Assembly (NCBI RefSeq): GCF_002744735.1
Contig: NZ_KZ319339.1
Location: forward strand, 1,426,001 to 1,490,000
Origin: Marinobacter guineae
Lineage (GTDB): Bacteria; Pseudomonadota; Gammaproteobacteria; Pseudomonadales; Oleiphilaceae
Length of the DNA: 64,000 nucleotides
Direction of reading: 5' to 3'
Below the pieces are notes generated by a model that did not search any database, was not told the DNA's origin, and worked only from the letters and a program-made list of their open reading frames with translations. The stretch's first letter is position 1, and each line of letters begins with the position of its first letter. Below, piece by piece: positions 36,913 through 46,200 of the stretch. The position numbers were made by a program, and so were the translations under genes.

Positions 36913-37743
36913 TCAGATACGACGATTTCGGAAAAGTAACAGGGCGCACGCCAGCGGGATGACAAACCAAAGCACCAGGCCGAGCCAGAGGCCGAAGGCA
37001 CCGATGGGCAGGTCGGCGCCGAGGCTGAGGACGCCGCTGAGCTGTGCTGCGCCGTCGAATGCCACGATGTTGAGCAGGCGGTAGATGTCGGTGGGGTTGA
37101 GCATCAGCAGCCAGGGCAGGAGCTCGGCGCTGAACTTGCCCTCGCTCGCTACGAGGGTGCCGAGCAGCATGAGGTCGAAAATCAGTACGAAGAAGAACCA
37201 GATCGCCAGGGCCAGACCGGCGGCGATGGGTTTTTCACTGACCCGGACGCTGATCACGTAAGCAAGGGCGATGAAGCCCCAGCCCAGCAGGACGGTGGAG
37301 GCGATAAAACGGAACATGGCGACGGCCAGACTGGCAATGGCCACATCCTCCACCAGCAGGGCAATAGCCACACCCGCTACACCAAAGCCGATCAGGGTAG
37401 CCAGGGCCAGGGTCAGCCCGTGGCCCAGGAACTTGCCGAGCAGCAGTTGGCTGCGGCTGAGCGGATAGGTCATCAGTAACAGCAGGGTACCGCCCTCCTC
37501 TTCCCCGACAATGGCGTCGTATGCCAGCAACAGTGCGATCAGGGGAATCAGGAAGATTCCCAGACTGGCAAGACTGGCAATCGTGGCAGGTGTGGAGGCA
37601 TAGCCCACCTGCCCGGAAGCGGCGGCACCGAACCAGGCGATGCCCAGGGCCAGGGTGGCAAAGACTAGGGAAATGGCCATCAGCCAACGGTTTCGCAGGC
37701 TGTCGCTGAGTTCCTTACGGGCAATGGTCCAGATGCTGTTCAT
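36913..37743 (-). CDS. nosY: ABC transporter permease for nitrous oxide reductase maturation
   Basis: A 276-residue inner membrane protein with six helices, matching NosY. It begins IARKELSDSLRNRWLM and carries VGEEEGGTLLLLMTYPLSRSQLLLGKFLGH, the typical ABC-2 permease coupling region. With NosF and NosD it forms the NosDFY complex needed for CuZ site assembly. Its ATG overlaps the nosF stop by four bases, so expression is coupled. Confidence 0.95.
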   Translation of the reverse strand: MNSIWTIARKELSDSLRNRWLMAISLVFATLALGIAWFGAAASGQVGYASTPATIASLASLGIFLIPLIALLLAYDAIVGEEEGGTLLLLMTYPLSRSQLLLGKFLGHGLTLALATLIGFGVAGVAIALLVEDVAIASLAVAMFRFIASTVLLGWGFIALAYVISVRVSEKPIAAGLALAIWFFFVLIFDLMLLGTLVASEGKFSAELLPWLLMLNPTDIYRLLNIVAFDGAAQLSGVLSLGADLPIGAFGLWLGLVLWFVIPLACALLLFRNRRI

Positions 37744-38672
37744 TGGTTGCCTCCACGATGGGCCAGACCACCGGAGCCGATAAAGTGCACGTAAATATCT
37801 TCCAGGCTGGGCTGATGAATGCTGATATCCGCCACTTCTCCCGATGCCATCACCGCTTTCAGCAAGGCCATTTTCTCCCTGGGTTGCACGTCCACCCGCA
37901 GACGTCCGTTATCGGTCTTGATCATCAGGCCACTGCTGGTGGACGCTTTATCAATGACCCTTTCCAGCGCAGAAATACTGTTGGCAGGGTCCAGTGAAAG
38001 GGTCACCGGCATATTGGCCTGTCGCCTCAGCGCTGTGAGGTCCCCGACCGCTTGCAAGGAACCTTCCGTGAGAATGGCTGCGCGGTCGATGTAAGGCTCG
38101 ACGCCGGGCAGAACATGGGAGCACAACACAATGCCGGTGCCCTCATCCCGCAGCTCTCGAAGAAGCCGGTACAGATCTGCCGTGGCCACCGGATCCAGAC
38201 CCACAGTAGGCTCATCCAGCATCAGCAGCTTCGGCTTGCCCAACAACGCCTGGGCCAGACCGAGACGCTGGCGCATGCCTTTGGAGTAGGTCTTGGTCCG
38301 GGCGTCCATGGCATCGTCCAGGCCCACCTGTTTGAGCAGCTCGGGCACCTGCCGCAGCGAGGCACCCTTAAGCCGCGCAAAATGGCTCAGAATTTCCCGG
38401 CCGGTCAGCTGCGGGTAGAACATCACATTCTCCGGCAGATAACCGATATGCTGGGTAACCTGAGGATCACCGGCGTGGCCGCCGAGTACCGACACCGTGC
38501 CCTGGGTCGGTTGCATCAGCCCCAAAATCAGCTTGATGGACGTGGTCTTGCCGGCACCGTTATGGCCGAACAGCCCAAGAATCTCACCCGGTTCCAGACG
38601 CAGATCAATACCTTGCAGCACCGGGCTCTTGTCGTACCGGTAACTCACATTCTCAAGACGAAAACAGCTCAT
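37740..38672 (-). CDS. nosF: ABC transporter ATP-binding protein for nitrous oxide reductase maturation
   Basis: A 310-residue ATPase: Walker A GHNGAGKTT, signature YSKGMRQRLGLAQAL and Walker B LLMLDEPTVGL are all intact. It powers the NosDFY maturation complex on the cytoplasmic side. The ATG at 38672 overlaps nosD by four bases; a longer frame from 38825 would overlap nosD by 157 bases and is rejected. Length fits NosF. Confidence 0.95.
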   Translation of the reverse strand: MSCFRLENVSYRYDKSPVLQGIDLRLEPGEILGLFGHNGAGKTTSIKLILGLMQPTQGTVSVLGGHAGDPQVTQHIGYLPENVMFYPQLTGREILSHFARLKGASLRQVPELLKQVGLDDAMDARTKTYSKGMRQRLGLAQALLGKPKLLMLDEPTVGLDPVATADLYRLLRELRDEGTGIVLCSHVLPGVEPYIDRAAILTEGSLQAVGDLTALRRQANMPVTLSLDPANSISALERVIDKASTSSGLMIKTDNGRLRVDVQPREKMALLKAVMASGEVADISIHQPSLEDIYVHFIGSGGLAHRGGNQ

Positions 38673-39937
38673 CGGTTCTCCGGTTTCAGATCGGCAGGAA
38701 GTCGCATCAGCGGATAAGAGTCGGCCACCCCGGCGTCCTTGACCACAGGGAAGGCATCCTGCACCCAGCGCAGGGTATCCACCGCCGGGCTGAACATCAG
38801 GATCTTCGCCTCCGGATATTTCCAAAGCAGCCGGTCAACGTTGTCATTGGGCTCGTAGGGCACATCGCCGACGCCGTCCTGGTTGCGGTCCCAGCCCAGG
38901 TAATCGCTCCAGTAATTCCCCCGACCGTCTTCCGACCACTCCTGGGTGCGGGTGGCCACATACTTCACCTGGCGCTGGTTATTCACAAAGGCATTCCCGA
39001 ATACCTCGTTATCCTCGGAACCGGCAGTCAGATGGATCCCGATGTTGCTGTCCGCAAACAGATTGCCCTCAAAGACGTTATACAGCGAGTTATAGATAAA
39101 CACCGCCTTGCCTTCGGCCCCATCAATCACCACCCCACCGGTCCGGCCCTGGGAAACCCCGGTCACCACATTGCCCCGCAGCTCCGACTGAGTAATGAAG
39201 TTCATCAGAATCCCGTAATTCTCATCATTCACCGACCGGTTATTGATCACCTTCAGGCGCTTGCTCTGCATCAGCGCATAACCCGTCCGCGTGCCCCGGG
39301 TGACATTGTTCTCCAGCAGGTTATTCATCGAATACATGTAGTGGATGCCATAACGCAGATCCGACATCTCATTACCCCGGATCGTATTGTTATTCGCCGT
39401 CTCGATATAAATCGCATCCCGGGTCTGACTGATGTCATTGCCCTCAATCAGCGCCCCGGTGGTATTGAACAGATGAACCCCGTTGCCCCGATCATTCGGA
39501 CGCATGCTGGCATCGCCGCGAATCGTATTATTGCGAACCGTCACATCCGGCGTCGCATCCAGCCAGACTCCAAACGCCGGCCCCTGCAGATGGTTATCGG
39601 CAACCACCGCCCCCCGGGCCTCCCGAGCCACAAAAATCCCCGCATCCAGCTCATTCAGATTGCTGCCCCAGTTGCGCACGGAGCAACCGGACAGCGTCAC
39701 CTCCTCGGCGACAATATCCACCGCATTCCCCTGCCCGCCAGGATCAATCACCGTGTCAGGGTGGCAAGACACAGTCACCCCGGGCACCCGGATAGCCAGA
39801 GACGAAATTTGCTCAGGTGGAAGCTCAAAGGCTGCGCCCGGTTCCAGGGCATCAAGCTGTGCTTGCAGGTCCGCGTTCGCGGTTAGCGATAACAGAGCGA
39901 CTGTCAGGGCCACCCCATAACGCAAAAGTGAATACAT
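38669..39937 (-). CDS. nosD: Periplasmic copper-binding maturation protein
   Basis: A 422-residue periplasmic protein: a signal peptide (ending LTANA) then a right-handed beta-helix with many short repeats such as GNDISQTRDAIYIETANNNTI and GNEMSDLRYGIHYMYSMNN. NosD hands copper to NosZ in the NosDFY complex. The ATG at 39937 has an AGAGAGAA ribosome binding site. A long inverted repeat lies in the 235-base gap to nosZ, unusual inside this operon. Confidence 0.95.
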   Translation of the reverse strand: MYSLLRYGVALTVALLSLTANADLQAQLDALEPGAAFELPPEQISSLAIRVPGVTVSCHPDTVIDPGGQGNAVDIVAEEVTLSGCSVRNWGSNLNELDAGIFVAREARGAVVADNHLQGPAFGVWLDATPDVTVRNNTIRGDASMRPNDRGNGVHLFNTTGALIEGNDISQTRDAIYIETANNNTIRGNEMSDLRYGIHYMYSMNNLLENNVTRGTRTGYALMQSKRLKVINNRSVNDENYGILMNFITQSELRGNVVTGVSQGRTGGVVIDGAEGKAVFIYNSLYNVFEGNLFADSNIGIHLTAGSEDNEVFGNAFVNNQRQVKYVATRTQEWSEDGRGNYWSDYLGWDRNQDGVGDVPYEPNDNVDRLLWKYPEAKILMFSPAVDTLRWVQDAFPVVKDAGVADSYPLMRLPADLKPENR

Positions 39938-39989
39938 CAATTTCTCTCTAGAAAACGAAAAGTTGCAGAGGACTGCACTCAAGCTTGGC

Positions 39990-40103
39990 AAGCCAAGAGT
40001 GAAGCCCTTTCCAAAACTGTGCGGAGCCATGGATGGCGGAGCCCAAGCGCCCCAGGGATGGGCCGTCAGGAGCGTGTTTTGGAAAGGGCTTCACTCTTGG
40101 TTT
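39990..40103. repeat. Long inverted repeat with conserved core, copy 3
   Basis: Two 28-base arms (39990-40017, 40076-40103) pair at 27 of 28 positions around a 58-base core that begins TGTGCGGAGCCATGGATGG and ends CAGGAGCGT. The core matches copies 1 and 4, while the arms are unique to this locus. It lies inside the nos operon, between nosZ and nosD, so it could act on transcript stability or partial termination. Confidence 0.87.
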
Positions 40104-40172
40104 GCTTCTCCGAAGTCGGTGAACGGAATGCCGGGACCCACTGCTCATGGGGCCCGGCGAAAGAGAGACCTA

Positions 40173-42080
40173 TCAGGCCTTCTCAACAATCATGCGACCC
40201 CGCATCTCCATATGCAGCGCATGACAGAACCAGTTGCAGTAGTACCAGTGAACCCCCGGCTTATCCGCCACAAAAGTCACCGAAGACGTCTGCTGCGGGC
40301 TGATCTCCATGCTGACACCATGGTTTACCATACAGAAACCGTGCGTCACGTCCTCAATCGTGTCCTGGTTCGACACATACACTGTCACCTCATCACCCTG
40401 CTTCACCTTGAACTCCGTCATCCCGTACATCGGCGCTACAGACGTCATATAGACTCGCACCTTGTTGCCGTCGCGGATAACCTTGTTGTCGGCTTCGAGG
40501 GTAATGCCGTCCTTCTTCGCCTGCTCAACGGCCGACGCAAAGTAAGGATCGTCGCGATCATAGATCTTCTTGGTCTTGATCTGATCACGACGCACCAGAA
40601 TGCAGTCATGGGGCTCCGCAAAAGTCGGGCCATCGTGCACCAGCTTCATTTCCTCACCGGAAATATCGATCAACTGGTCATTTTCCGGATGCAACGGGCC
40701 TACCGGCAGGAAACGGTCCTTGGAGAACTTCGACAGCACCACCAGCCACTTGCCATCCGCGTCCCGGGACTCAGTCAGGGATGCGTGGTTGTGGCCCGGC
40801 TGATAGTGCACATCCAGCTTCTGACGGATGTAGTTCACATCTTCGCCGTTGTAGTGCTTGATGGCATCGGCAACATTCCACTTCACCACCTGACTGTCGA
40901 TGAACAGCGTGGTGTAGGCATTTCCACGGCCGTCGTAGGTGGTGTGCAGAGGCCCAAGACCCAGTTCCGGCTCGGCAACAACCACATCACGAGCATCTTT
41001 CAGGTTACCGGCAAACAGATCATCCAGCTTGTCGATGGCGATTACGGTACAGGTGGGAGACAACTTGCCGTTGGCAATAAAGTACTTGCCATCAGGCGAG
41101 GTGTTCAGACCGTGCGGGTTTTTCGGAACCGGGATGTAACGCGTCAGCTCGGAACCATCGCGACCGTCAACCACGGGCACCTTGGAATCGCCCAGGGTCT
41201 CGAAGTTTCCGTTCTTGACCGCCTGCTCGATGCGCTCGATATTGAACACCACTGCCCAGTCGCGATCGTTGCGCATGGTGCCGGCCAGGTCCAGGGCCTT
41301 CTCGGAGTTGTAGCAGGTTGAGCAGGCATATTTGCCGGTGTAGTCGGCATCGGTGTTATCCAGGTTACCGTCCACAATGACCTGGAAGGCCACTTCCATG
41401 GTCTCCGCGTCCACCGCATTGAACATGGTGAAACTGCTCTCGAGGCTGGTATCGCTGCCATCGTTCGGGTGCGGGATCACGTATTCCGCGTTGCAGAAGA
41501 CATACTTGGTTTTCGGTACCTTCTGCAGACGCAGACCATGGATGGCCTGCACGTTGGGAATCGTGGTGATCTTGTCACACTTCATGATGTCCAGGCGGAT
41601 CCGGGCTACCCGGGTATTGGCCTTGTCGTTGATGAACAGATACTTGCCATCGTAACGGCCATCCGTCATGGAGATATGCGGGTGGTGAGAGTCACCGTTC
41701 AGGAAAGTATTGTCATGACCCAGCACGTCCTTGCTTTCATTGGTAATACCCCAGCCGGTGGCGGAGTCAACATTGAAAACGGGGATGCGCATGAGTTCGC
41801 GCATGGAGGGAACGCCAAGGACCCGCACTTCGCCGGAATGGCCACCACTCCAGAAACCGTAGTACTCATCCAGCTCGCCCGGGTGCACAGTAAAGTTATT
41901 GCGCGCCTCTTCGGCGGCGGCCGCAAACGATTCCCGGGACATCACCGCGGCACCAAGACCGGTTGCCCCGGCAACGCCGGCCATGGCCGCTGCGCCCATG
42001 AACCGGCGGCGGCTCAGGTCAGTTGCAGGTACGGCTGGCGTATCCTTGGTCAGATCATCTCGTTTTTTCATAACATCCAA
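40173..42080 (-). CDS. nosZ: Nitrous oxide reductase (clade I, Tat-exported)
   Basis: A 635-residue periplasmic copper enzyme reducing N2O to N2. The N terminus has the twin-arginine signal SRRRFMG, placing it in clade I. A beta-propeller carries the CuZ histidines (for example [10 protein letters not shown] and [10 protein letters not shown]), and the C-terminal cupredoxin domain holds the CuA ligands Cys615, Cys619, His623 and Met626 in [12 protein letters not shown]. Two nearby ATGs (42080, 42071) are possible starts; GGAG upstream suits either. It is second in the nosRZDFYL operon, 57 bases after nosR. Confidence 0.97.
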   Translation of the reverse strand: MDVMKKRDDLTKDTPAVPATDLSRRRFMGAAAMAGVAGATGLGAAVMSRESFAAAAEEARNNFTVHPGELDEYYGFWSGGHSGEVRVLGVPSMRELMRIPVFNVDSATGWGITNESKDVLGHDNTFLNGDSHHPHISMTDGRYDGKYLFINDKANTRVARIRLDIMKCDKITTIPNVQAIHGLRLQKVPKTKYVFCNAEYVIPHPNDGSDTSLESSFTMFNAVDAETMEVAFQVIVDGNLDNTDADYTGKYACSTCYNSEKALDLAGTMRNDRDWAVVFNIERIEQAVKNGNFETLGDSKVPVVDGRDGSELTRYIPVPKNPHGLNTSPDGKYFIANGKLSPTCTVIAIDKLDDLFAGNLKDARDVVVAEPELGLGPLHTTYDGRGNAYTTLFIDSQVVKWNVADAIKHYNGEDVNYIRQKLDVHYQPGHNHASLTESRDADGKWLVVLSKFSKDRFLPVGPLHPENDQLIDISGEEMKLVHDGPTFAEPHDCILVRRDQIKTKKIYDRDDPYFASAVEQAKKDGITLEADNKVIRDGNKVRVYMTSVAPMYGMTEFKVKQGDEVTVYVSNQDTIEDVTHGFCMVNHGVSMEISPQQTSSVTFVADKPGVHWYYCNWFCHALHMEMRGRMIVEKA

Positions 42081-42137
42081 CTCCGTTATTGGTAATGGCG
42101 GTTTTGCTTCTCAGACTTTCTATTTTTTTGGAACTAC

Positions 42138-44282
42138 TCAGGTCACCTGGACCACCGGAATTTCCTCCGGGTGGCCAGGCGCGTTATGGCCACGGCGCTT
42201 GCCGCGACGCTTGACGATCAACGGCGGGCACTTGTGGTCATCGAAATAGGTCATCTGGCAATCCAGGCAGTAGTGGCACTCCATGTAGTTGATGTGCCCG
42301 TCTGGATGAATGGCCTGAACTTCACACTCGTGATCACACAGCCGGCAGGGGTTGCCACACTCCTTGCGGCGTTTGAGCCAGTCAAACACCCGCAGCTTGG
42401 TGGGCAATGCCAGCGCAGCGCCAAGAGGGCACAGATACCGGCAGAACACCTTGCGGGTGAACAGATTGACCACCAGCAACACGACGGCGTAGGTAACGAA
42501 GGGCCAGCTGCGGTCAAACTTGAGGGTGATCGCCGTTTTGAAGGGTTCCACCTCGGCCAGGCGCTCGGCGGTCGCCATGGAGTCCAGCGACACCCCGAAC
42601 AGAACCAGCAAGATGATGTATTTGATGGCCCACAGCCGCTCGTGTACGACAAACGGAACGGTATACTGGGGCACCTTGAGCTTGCGGGCAATTTCGTTCA
42701 GCAATTCCTGCAGGGCGCCGAACGGACACAGCCAGCCACAGTAAACCGCCCGTCCCCACAGCAGGATGATGCCGGCCACCACGGCCCAGAGCATGAATAT
42801 CACAGGGTCGATCAGGAACGTTTCCCAGCTGAAGCCGCTGATCAGGCTGTTTACGAACGTCAACACGTTCACGATGGAGAGCTGGCCGAGGGCGTACCAG
42901 CCGATGAAGAACAGGGTGTAGGTAAGGAAGGCGTGGCGGATCCAGCGCATCATCTTCGGCTTCTTGACCAGCCAGTCCTGGAAAAACAGGATGAACAGCA
43001 GCACGCCGATACCGATGCCGAGTACCACAATCTGGAACTCCCGCTGGTACCACATCTGCACCCACATGGGCTGATCCGCCAGCATATCCTCCTCCGACAG
43101 CACCGGTTCGGGGCGGGTGTAGTACTGATCTGGCAACTGGTAAGTCAGGGGAAACACCTGAAACTCGCTGTCCAGCGGGCCGGTCTGGCGTTTGACTGTG
43201 AGCTCAAGGGTCCATTCGGAGCCGGGATCAAATTTATACTGCTGCCGGATAATGAAGATCGCCATTTCTTTGAAGGCCGGCATGCCCTCGGCATAGACAT
43301 CACTCAGACGGTAGTAATCGAGATCCCGGAAGTTGAAGGTGTCACCGAACTGGCGGATCTGGATGCGGTCGAAAATGCCGCCACGGACGTAACCGGAACC
43401 CTTGAACGAGTATTCACCATGGGCCATTACGGCGATGGCGTGCTCGCCTTCGTTGAGCTCGGACATCAGCCACTGGAACTGGCTTTCACCCAGCAGGTTA
43501 CGACCGATGGTTGGCACATCCAGGTAGGCGGTATACAGGTCAATCAGGGGCTTGCCGCGCTGTTTCCGCGGTGTTGTGTCGATCCCTTCCGCATCCGTGC
43601 CCTTGAAGGCGTCGTCCGCCTGGCCACGGGTCAGCTTCAGCCTGCGCACGGAACCCTCTCCGAGCAGTGTCTGCCAGCTTTTATCCTGAAAGCTGTCGGT
43701 CTGAATTTTCGCGGCCGGTGGGCGGGCATCGCTCAGGCTCTCGACCAGTCCCAGCTCGGCGCCAACACGGTGGGCCGATTTCATGATCACCTCGTTTACC
43801 ACCATGACGGTTACCGTAGCTCCGGACAAGCCGTCCACGGCCACCTTGTGCTCCGAGGTCGTACCGCCGACCGTCACCCTCTGGTCCGCCGCCAGCCCCA
43901 CGTACTGGTCGGTAAAATCATGGAGTTTGCTCTCGGGAATACCGACGAGAAGAATCGGTTCATGGTGCTCAATAACACGGGTATTGACGATTTTCCCGTC
44001 GGTATCCAGAACCACCACAATGTTCAGCGGTTTGCCGGAATAGGCCGGTGTCTGGATGAAGTCCAGACTCTGATAGGCATAGCCTTTCAGCTCCTCTCCG
44101 GCATAGAGTTCCTGAATGGCGCGGTTGCCTTCCCTCGGAACCACAGCAGTGACTGAAGAAAATGCCTTCTCGATAACCTGTCGGGCCGCTACCGGTTCGT
44201 ACTCACTCACCGGCGCTGCACTCAGGGAAGCAGCCATGATCGACATGAACGCAAGAAAAACAAAGCGGGAAAAGGCGGTCAC
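42138..44282 (-). CDS. nosR: Membrane regulator/electron donor of nitrous oxide reduction
   Basis: A 714-residue polytopic flavo-iron-sulfur protein. A signal peptide precedes a periplasmic FMN-binding domain with the flavinylation segment DGLSGATVT near residue 155; six membrane helices follow, with the motifs CGWLCPFGALQELLNE and CRYLCPLGAAL. The cytoplasmic C terminus has two 4Fe-4S sets (CGNPCRLCDHECEVQAIHP and CHYCLDCQMTYFD). NosR is needed for nosZ expression and electron supply. I choose the GTG at 44282: GGAG is six bases upstream, and it fits the leader expected from the upstream DNR box. Confidence 0.95.
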   Translation of the reverse strand: MTAFSRFVFLAFMSIMAASLSAAPVSEYEPVAARQVIEKAFSSVTAVVPREGNRAIQELYAGEELKGYAYQSLDFIQTPAYSGKPLNIVVVLDTDGKIVNTRVIEHHEPILLVGIPESKLHDFTDQYVGLAADQRVTVGGTTSEHKVAVDGLSGATVTVMVVNEVIMKSAHRVGAELGLVESLSDARPPAAKIQTDSFQDKSWQTLLGEGSVRRLKLTRGQADDAFKGTDAEGIDTTPRKQRGKPLIDLYTAYLDVPTIGRNLLGESQFQWLMSELNEGEHAIAVMAHGEYSFKGSGYVRGGIFDRIQIRQFGDTFNFRDLDYYRLSDVYAEGMPAFKEMAIFIIRQQYKFDPGSEWTLELTVKRQTGPLDSEFQVFPLTYQLPDQYYTRPEPVLSEEDMLADQPMWVQMWYQREFQIVVLGIGIGVLLFILFFQDWLVKKPKMMRWIRHAFLTYTLFFIGWYALGQLSIVNVLTFVNSLISGFSWETFLIDPVIFMLWAVVAGIILLWGRAVYCGWLCPFGALQELLNEIARKLKVPQYTVPFVVHERLWAIKYIILLVLFGVSLDSMATAERLAEVEPFKTAITLKFDRSWPFVTYAVVLLVVNLFTRKVFCRYLCPLGAALALPTKLRVFDWLKRRKECGNPCRLCDHECEVQAIHPDGHINYMECHYCLDCQMTYFDDHKCPPLIVKRRGKRRGHNAPGHPEEIPVVQVT

Positions 44283-44329
44283 TGAAGACTCCAAAACAAA
44301 AACATCGTATTACTTAAGCCTAGGCAAAT

Positions 44330-44343
44330 TTGAGGAAAATCAA
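44330..44343. promoter_or_regulatory. FNR/DNR box upstream of nosR
   Basis: TTGAGGAAAATCAA matches the TTGAT-N4-ATCAA consensus at nine of ten positions. A class II activator centred 41.5 bases before transcription would start the nosR message near 44295, giving a leader of about 13 bases before the GTG at 44282. The DNR-type gene at 45258-46007 is the likely regulator. Confidence 0.8.
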
Positions 44344-44377
44344 ATACCTCTAATTGGATACGCTAAGCTGTGAAATT

Positions 44378-44417
44378 CAGGGACACGCTGTCAGCCCAGG
44401 CTGACAGCGTGTCCCTG
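44378..44417. repeat. Perfect short hairpin overlapping a stop codon
   Basis: Two perfect 19-base arms separated by two bases. The left arm begins CAGGGACACGCTGTCAGCC. The TGA stop of the minus-strand 133-residue gene (44391-44393) lies inside the left arm, so the hairpin includes the last codons. It may end that transcript or be a REP-type element; the GGGACACGCT word resembles RAYT-associated repeats in related genomes, from memory. Confidence 0.8.
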
Positions 44418-44792
44418 TGAATCGAGAGGGAGGTAGTTACTGACATGGCCAAGGCGGATGGACTCCACCATCATGGTCATGGGTTGCTGCGCTTCGTCAG
44501 TAGACGGCGCCATGCCGCCACGGCCGGACATGGCGGCAATAAACACCACATCCCAGGCCTGGCCAGTAGTCCTGGACTCTTCGACAAGGGCCTCGAAATC
44601 CGGCGCCTCATCGGGCGTCTTGTCAACGCAGATCACAGGCGTCAGGGCGCCGCCTTCGCCACGCTCAAAGGCCTCTTTTTCTTCAGGAGAGGCGTCGTCG
44701 GGCAGTTCGGCCCGGCAGAACACGAATAACAGGCGCTGAGCTTCCTGCTGGCTGCGGGAAGTCTGAATCAGGTCGTTGTAACTGCTGATCAT
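44391..44792 (-). CDS. Conserved protein of unknown function (misnamed ribonucleotide reductase alpha in databases)
   Basis: A 133-residue soluble protein (MISSYNDLIQTSRSQQEAQRLLFVF, GEGGALTPVICVDKTPDE, WDVVFIAAMSGRGG). Homologues in Pseudomonas relatives are often labelled ribonucleotide reductase subunit alpha, but no RNR motif is present and it is far too short. No catalytic residues are obvious. AAGGA lies eight bases before the ATG. It lies between the DGC-type gene and nosR on the same strand, suggesting a role connected with anaerobic respiration. Confidence 0.8.
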   Translation of the reverse strand: MISSYNDLIQTSRSQQEAQRLLFVFCRAELPDDASPEEKEAFERGEGGALTPVICVDKTPDEAPDFEALVEESRTTGQAWDVVFIAAMSGRGGMAPSTDEAQQPMTMMVESIRLGHVSNYLPLDSQGHAVSLG

Positions 44793-44827
44793 TTTGAAAA
44801 TCCTTGCTGGTATTTAGCCGCTGCGAT

Positions 44828-45214
44828 TTATGCCTGGCGAGCAATTAGCTGGCCGGACGAGGTAAGCCTGCGAACTTCTTCACACACTTCTTCCACGGCC
44901 TCATCGCCGTAGCTCTGTCCATAATGTTTCCTGAAGCCGAATTCATAGAGCCGGACGTGCTCCTCGGGTTCGACTCCGATGTTCTCAAGGCAGGCGCGGG
45001 CGCAGTGGAGCGGGCAACCGTCGATGACCGTGATCGGACGACCGGACCGGGCTGTTTTCACCAGTGAGGGCACCTTGCCGCCCACCCCGGAAATACAGGA
45101 CATCTCGAATTCACCGGCGTGGTCCAGCCGGACCGCCACGTTGTTGGCCAGCTGCGCCACATCAGAGCAACCAGAGCATGAGTAAATTAGCGGTCGTTGT
45201 TTTCTTGCAGTCAC
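44828..45214 (-). CDS. Putative zinc-binding protein with DGC motif
   Basis: A 128-residue cysteine-rich protein. CSGCSDVAQLANNVAVRL at residue 13 and IDGCPLHCARACLE in the middle are the signature of the DGC-domain putative zinc-binding family; conserved cysteines probably bind zinc or an iron-sulfur cluster. Function is unknown. The start is GTG at 45214 with AGGAGG four bases upstream. It sits 43 bases after the DNR-type gene and 35 bases before the 133-residue gene, so the three may be co-transcribed. Confidence 0.82.
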   Translation of the reverse strand: MTARKQRPLIYSCSGCSDVAQLANNVAVRLDHAGEFEMSCISGVGGKVPSLVKTARSGRPITVIDGCPLHCARACLENIGVEPEEHVRLYEFGFRKHYGQSYGDEAVEEVCEEVRRLTSSGQLIARQA

Positions 45215-45257
45215 TTGTCCTCCTTTCCAAAAAGCCTGGAGGCTTGAATGTTGTCAG

Positions 45258-46007
45258 TTACTGGCTGATCTCAATAAGACGCTGGGGGTCTGAAATGAAC
45301 AGCCGGCTGCGGTTGACCCGCACCAATCCGTTGGCTTTCAGATCGGCCAGAATCCGGGAAAAAGTTTCCGGCTGCATGGCCAGTCTGGACGCCACCAGGC
45401 ACTTGGGCAGTGGTAGCTCTACTTCCCCGCCCTCTTCTGCGCCATTCGGCAGCAGGTCTATCAGGTACCGGATCAGCCGGTCACGGGCATTCTGAACAGT
45501 CATGATTTCCAGGTCGTGAAATCGTGAGACAGCCCGCTTGGCGTAATGCCGCAGGGCGGCCTGGGCGTACTTTGGATTGCTCTCAATCATGTCCTGATAG
45601 GCCTTGACCGGGATCATCAGCACTTCGCTGGATTTCAGGGCTTCGGCGTAGCAGGCGTACCGGGGCGGATCGGCGTAGATCATGACTTCGGCGAAGCAGT
45701 CGCCAGGGGCGATGCTGTCGAGGGTACGGTCGATGCCGGAGGAGTCGAGGCGGTACAGGCGCAGGCGGCCGGAGGTCACGAAGAAGAAGTGGTGAGCCGG
45801 CATGTCCTGGCGATACAGCAGCTGGTGATGCCCGGGGCGGAGCCTGCGGGATTGCTGGATCAGGTGCTGCAGGTCTTTGCCATTGAGTTCGGAGAACAAT
45901 GGATGGCTGCGTAGGGCCTTCAGGCCGTCTTCGTCGTCAAACGGTTTGTTCACGGCGACGAGAATGGGTTTGCTGTAGCGGGTTTCGGCAGTTTGTGTGA
46001 GTGCCAT
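45258..46007 (-). CDS. dnr: Crp/Fnr family regulator of denitrification, DNR type
   Basis: A 249-residue Crp/Fnr-family activator. It has a cyclic-nucleotide-binding-like domain (LFSELNGKDLQHLIQQSRRLRPGHHQLLYRQDMPA) and a C-terminal helix-turn-helix whose recognition helix ETFSRIL matches the FNR/DNR specificity for TTGAT half-sites. It lacks FNR's N-terminal cysteine set, which points to the NO-responsive DNR/NNR group. Targets in view are nosR and possibly narK/narX. A weak box with the same spacing is at 46122-46135, about 120 bases upstream, suggesting self-regulation. The gene symbol follows the DNR assignment, which is inferred. Confidence 0.88.
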   Translation of the reverse strand: MALTQTAETRYSKPILVAVNKPFDDEDGLKALRSHPLFSELNGKDLQHLIQQSRRLRPGHHQLLYRQDMPAHHFFFVTSGRLRLYRLDSSGIDRTLDSIAPGDCFAEVMIYADPPRYACYAEALKSSEVLMIPVKAYQDMIESNPKYAQAALRHYAKRAVSRFHDLEIMTVQNARDRLIRYLIDLLPNGAEEGGEVELPLPKCLVASRLAMQPETFSRILADLKANGLVRVNRSRLFISDPQRLIEISQ

Positions 46008-46121
46008 TGGTGTATCCCCTCTGCATATTCATGCATCCAAAATCATGTTTTAAATAGTAGAGTGATACGAGGTGAAAATCGCTCCCCCCATGGGGGTAGT
46101 CTGGGGGTTATTCGGGAGTAA

Positions 46122-46135
46122 TTGACCTAACTCAA
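46122..46135. promoter_or_regulatory. Weak FNR/DNR-like box upstream of dnr
   Basis: TTGACCTAACTCAA has the 5-4-5 geometry of FNR boxes but a C replaces the inner T and A of the consensus. The same variant (TTGAC-N4-CTCAA) occurs at 55567-55580. Centre to dnr start is about 121 bases, leaving a leader of roughly 80 bases if used as a class II site. Confidence 0.45.
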
Positions 46136-46200
46136 TTATTTACATTGCTAACTAGTTTTGAGTTTGGAATTGTTAAGTCAGAACTGTGAGTTCGGAGCAC

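Noticed and set aside
42171..44156. Open frame of 661 codons on the plus strand opposite nosR
   Set aside because: It is a shadow of nosR caused by GC-rich codon use; it has no recognisable domain, whereas nosR is complete on the other strand.
44391..44792. Ribonucleotide reductase alpha subunit
   Set aside because: I recall this database label for similar proteins, but 133 residues and no RNR motifs make it untenable.
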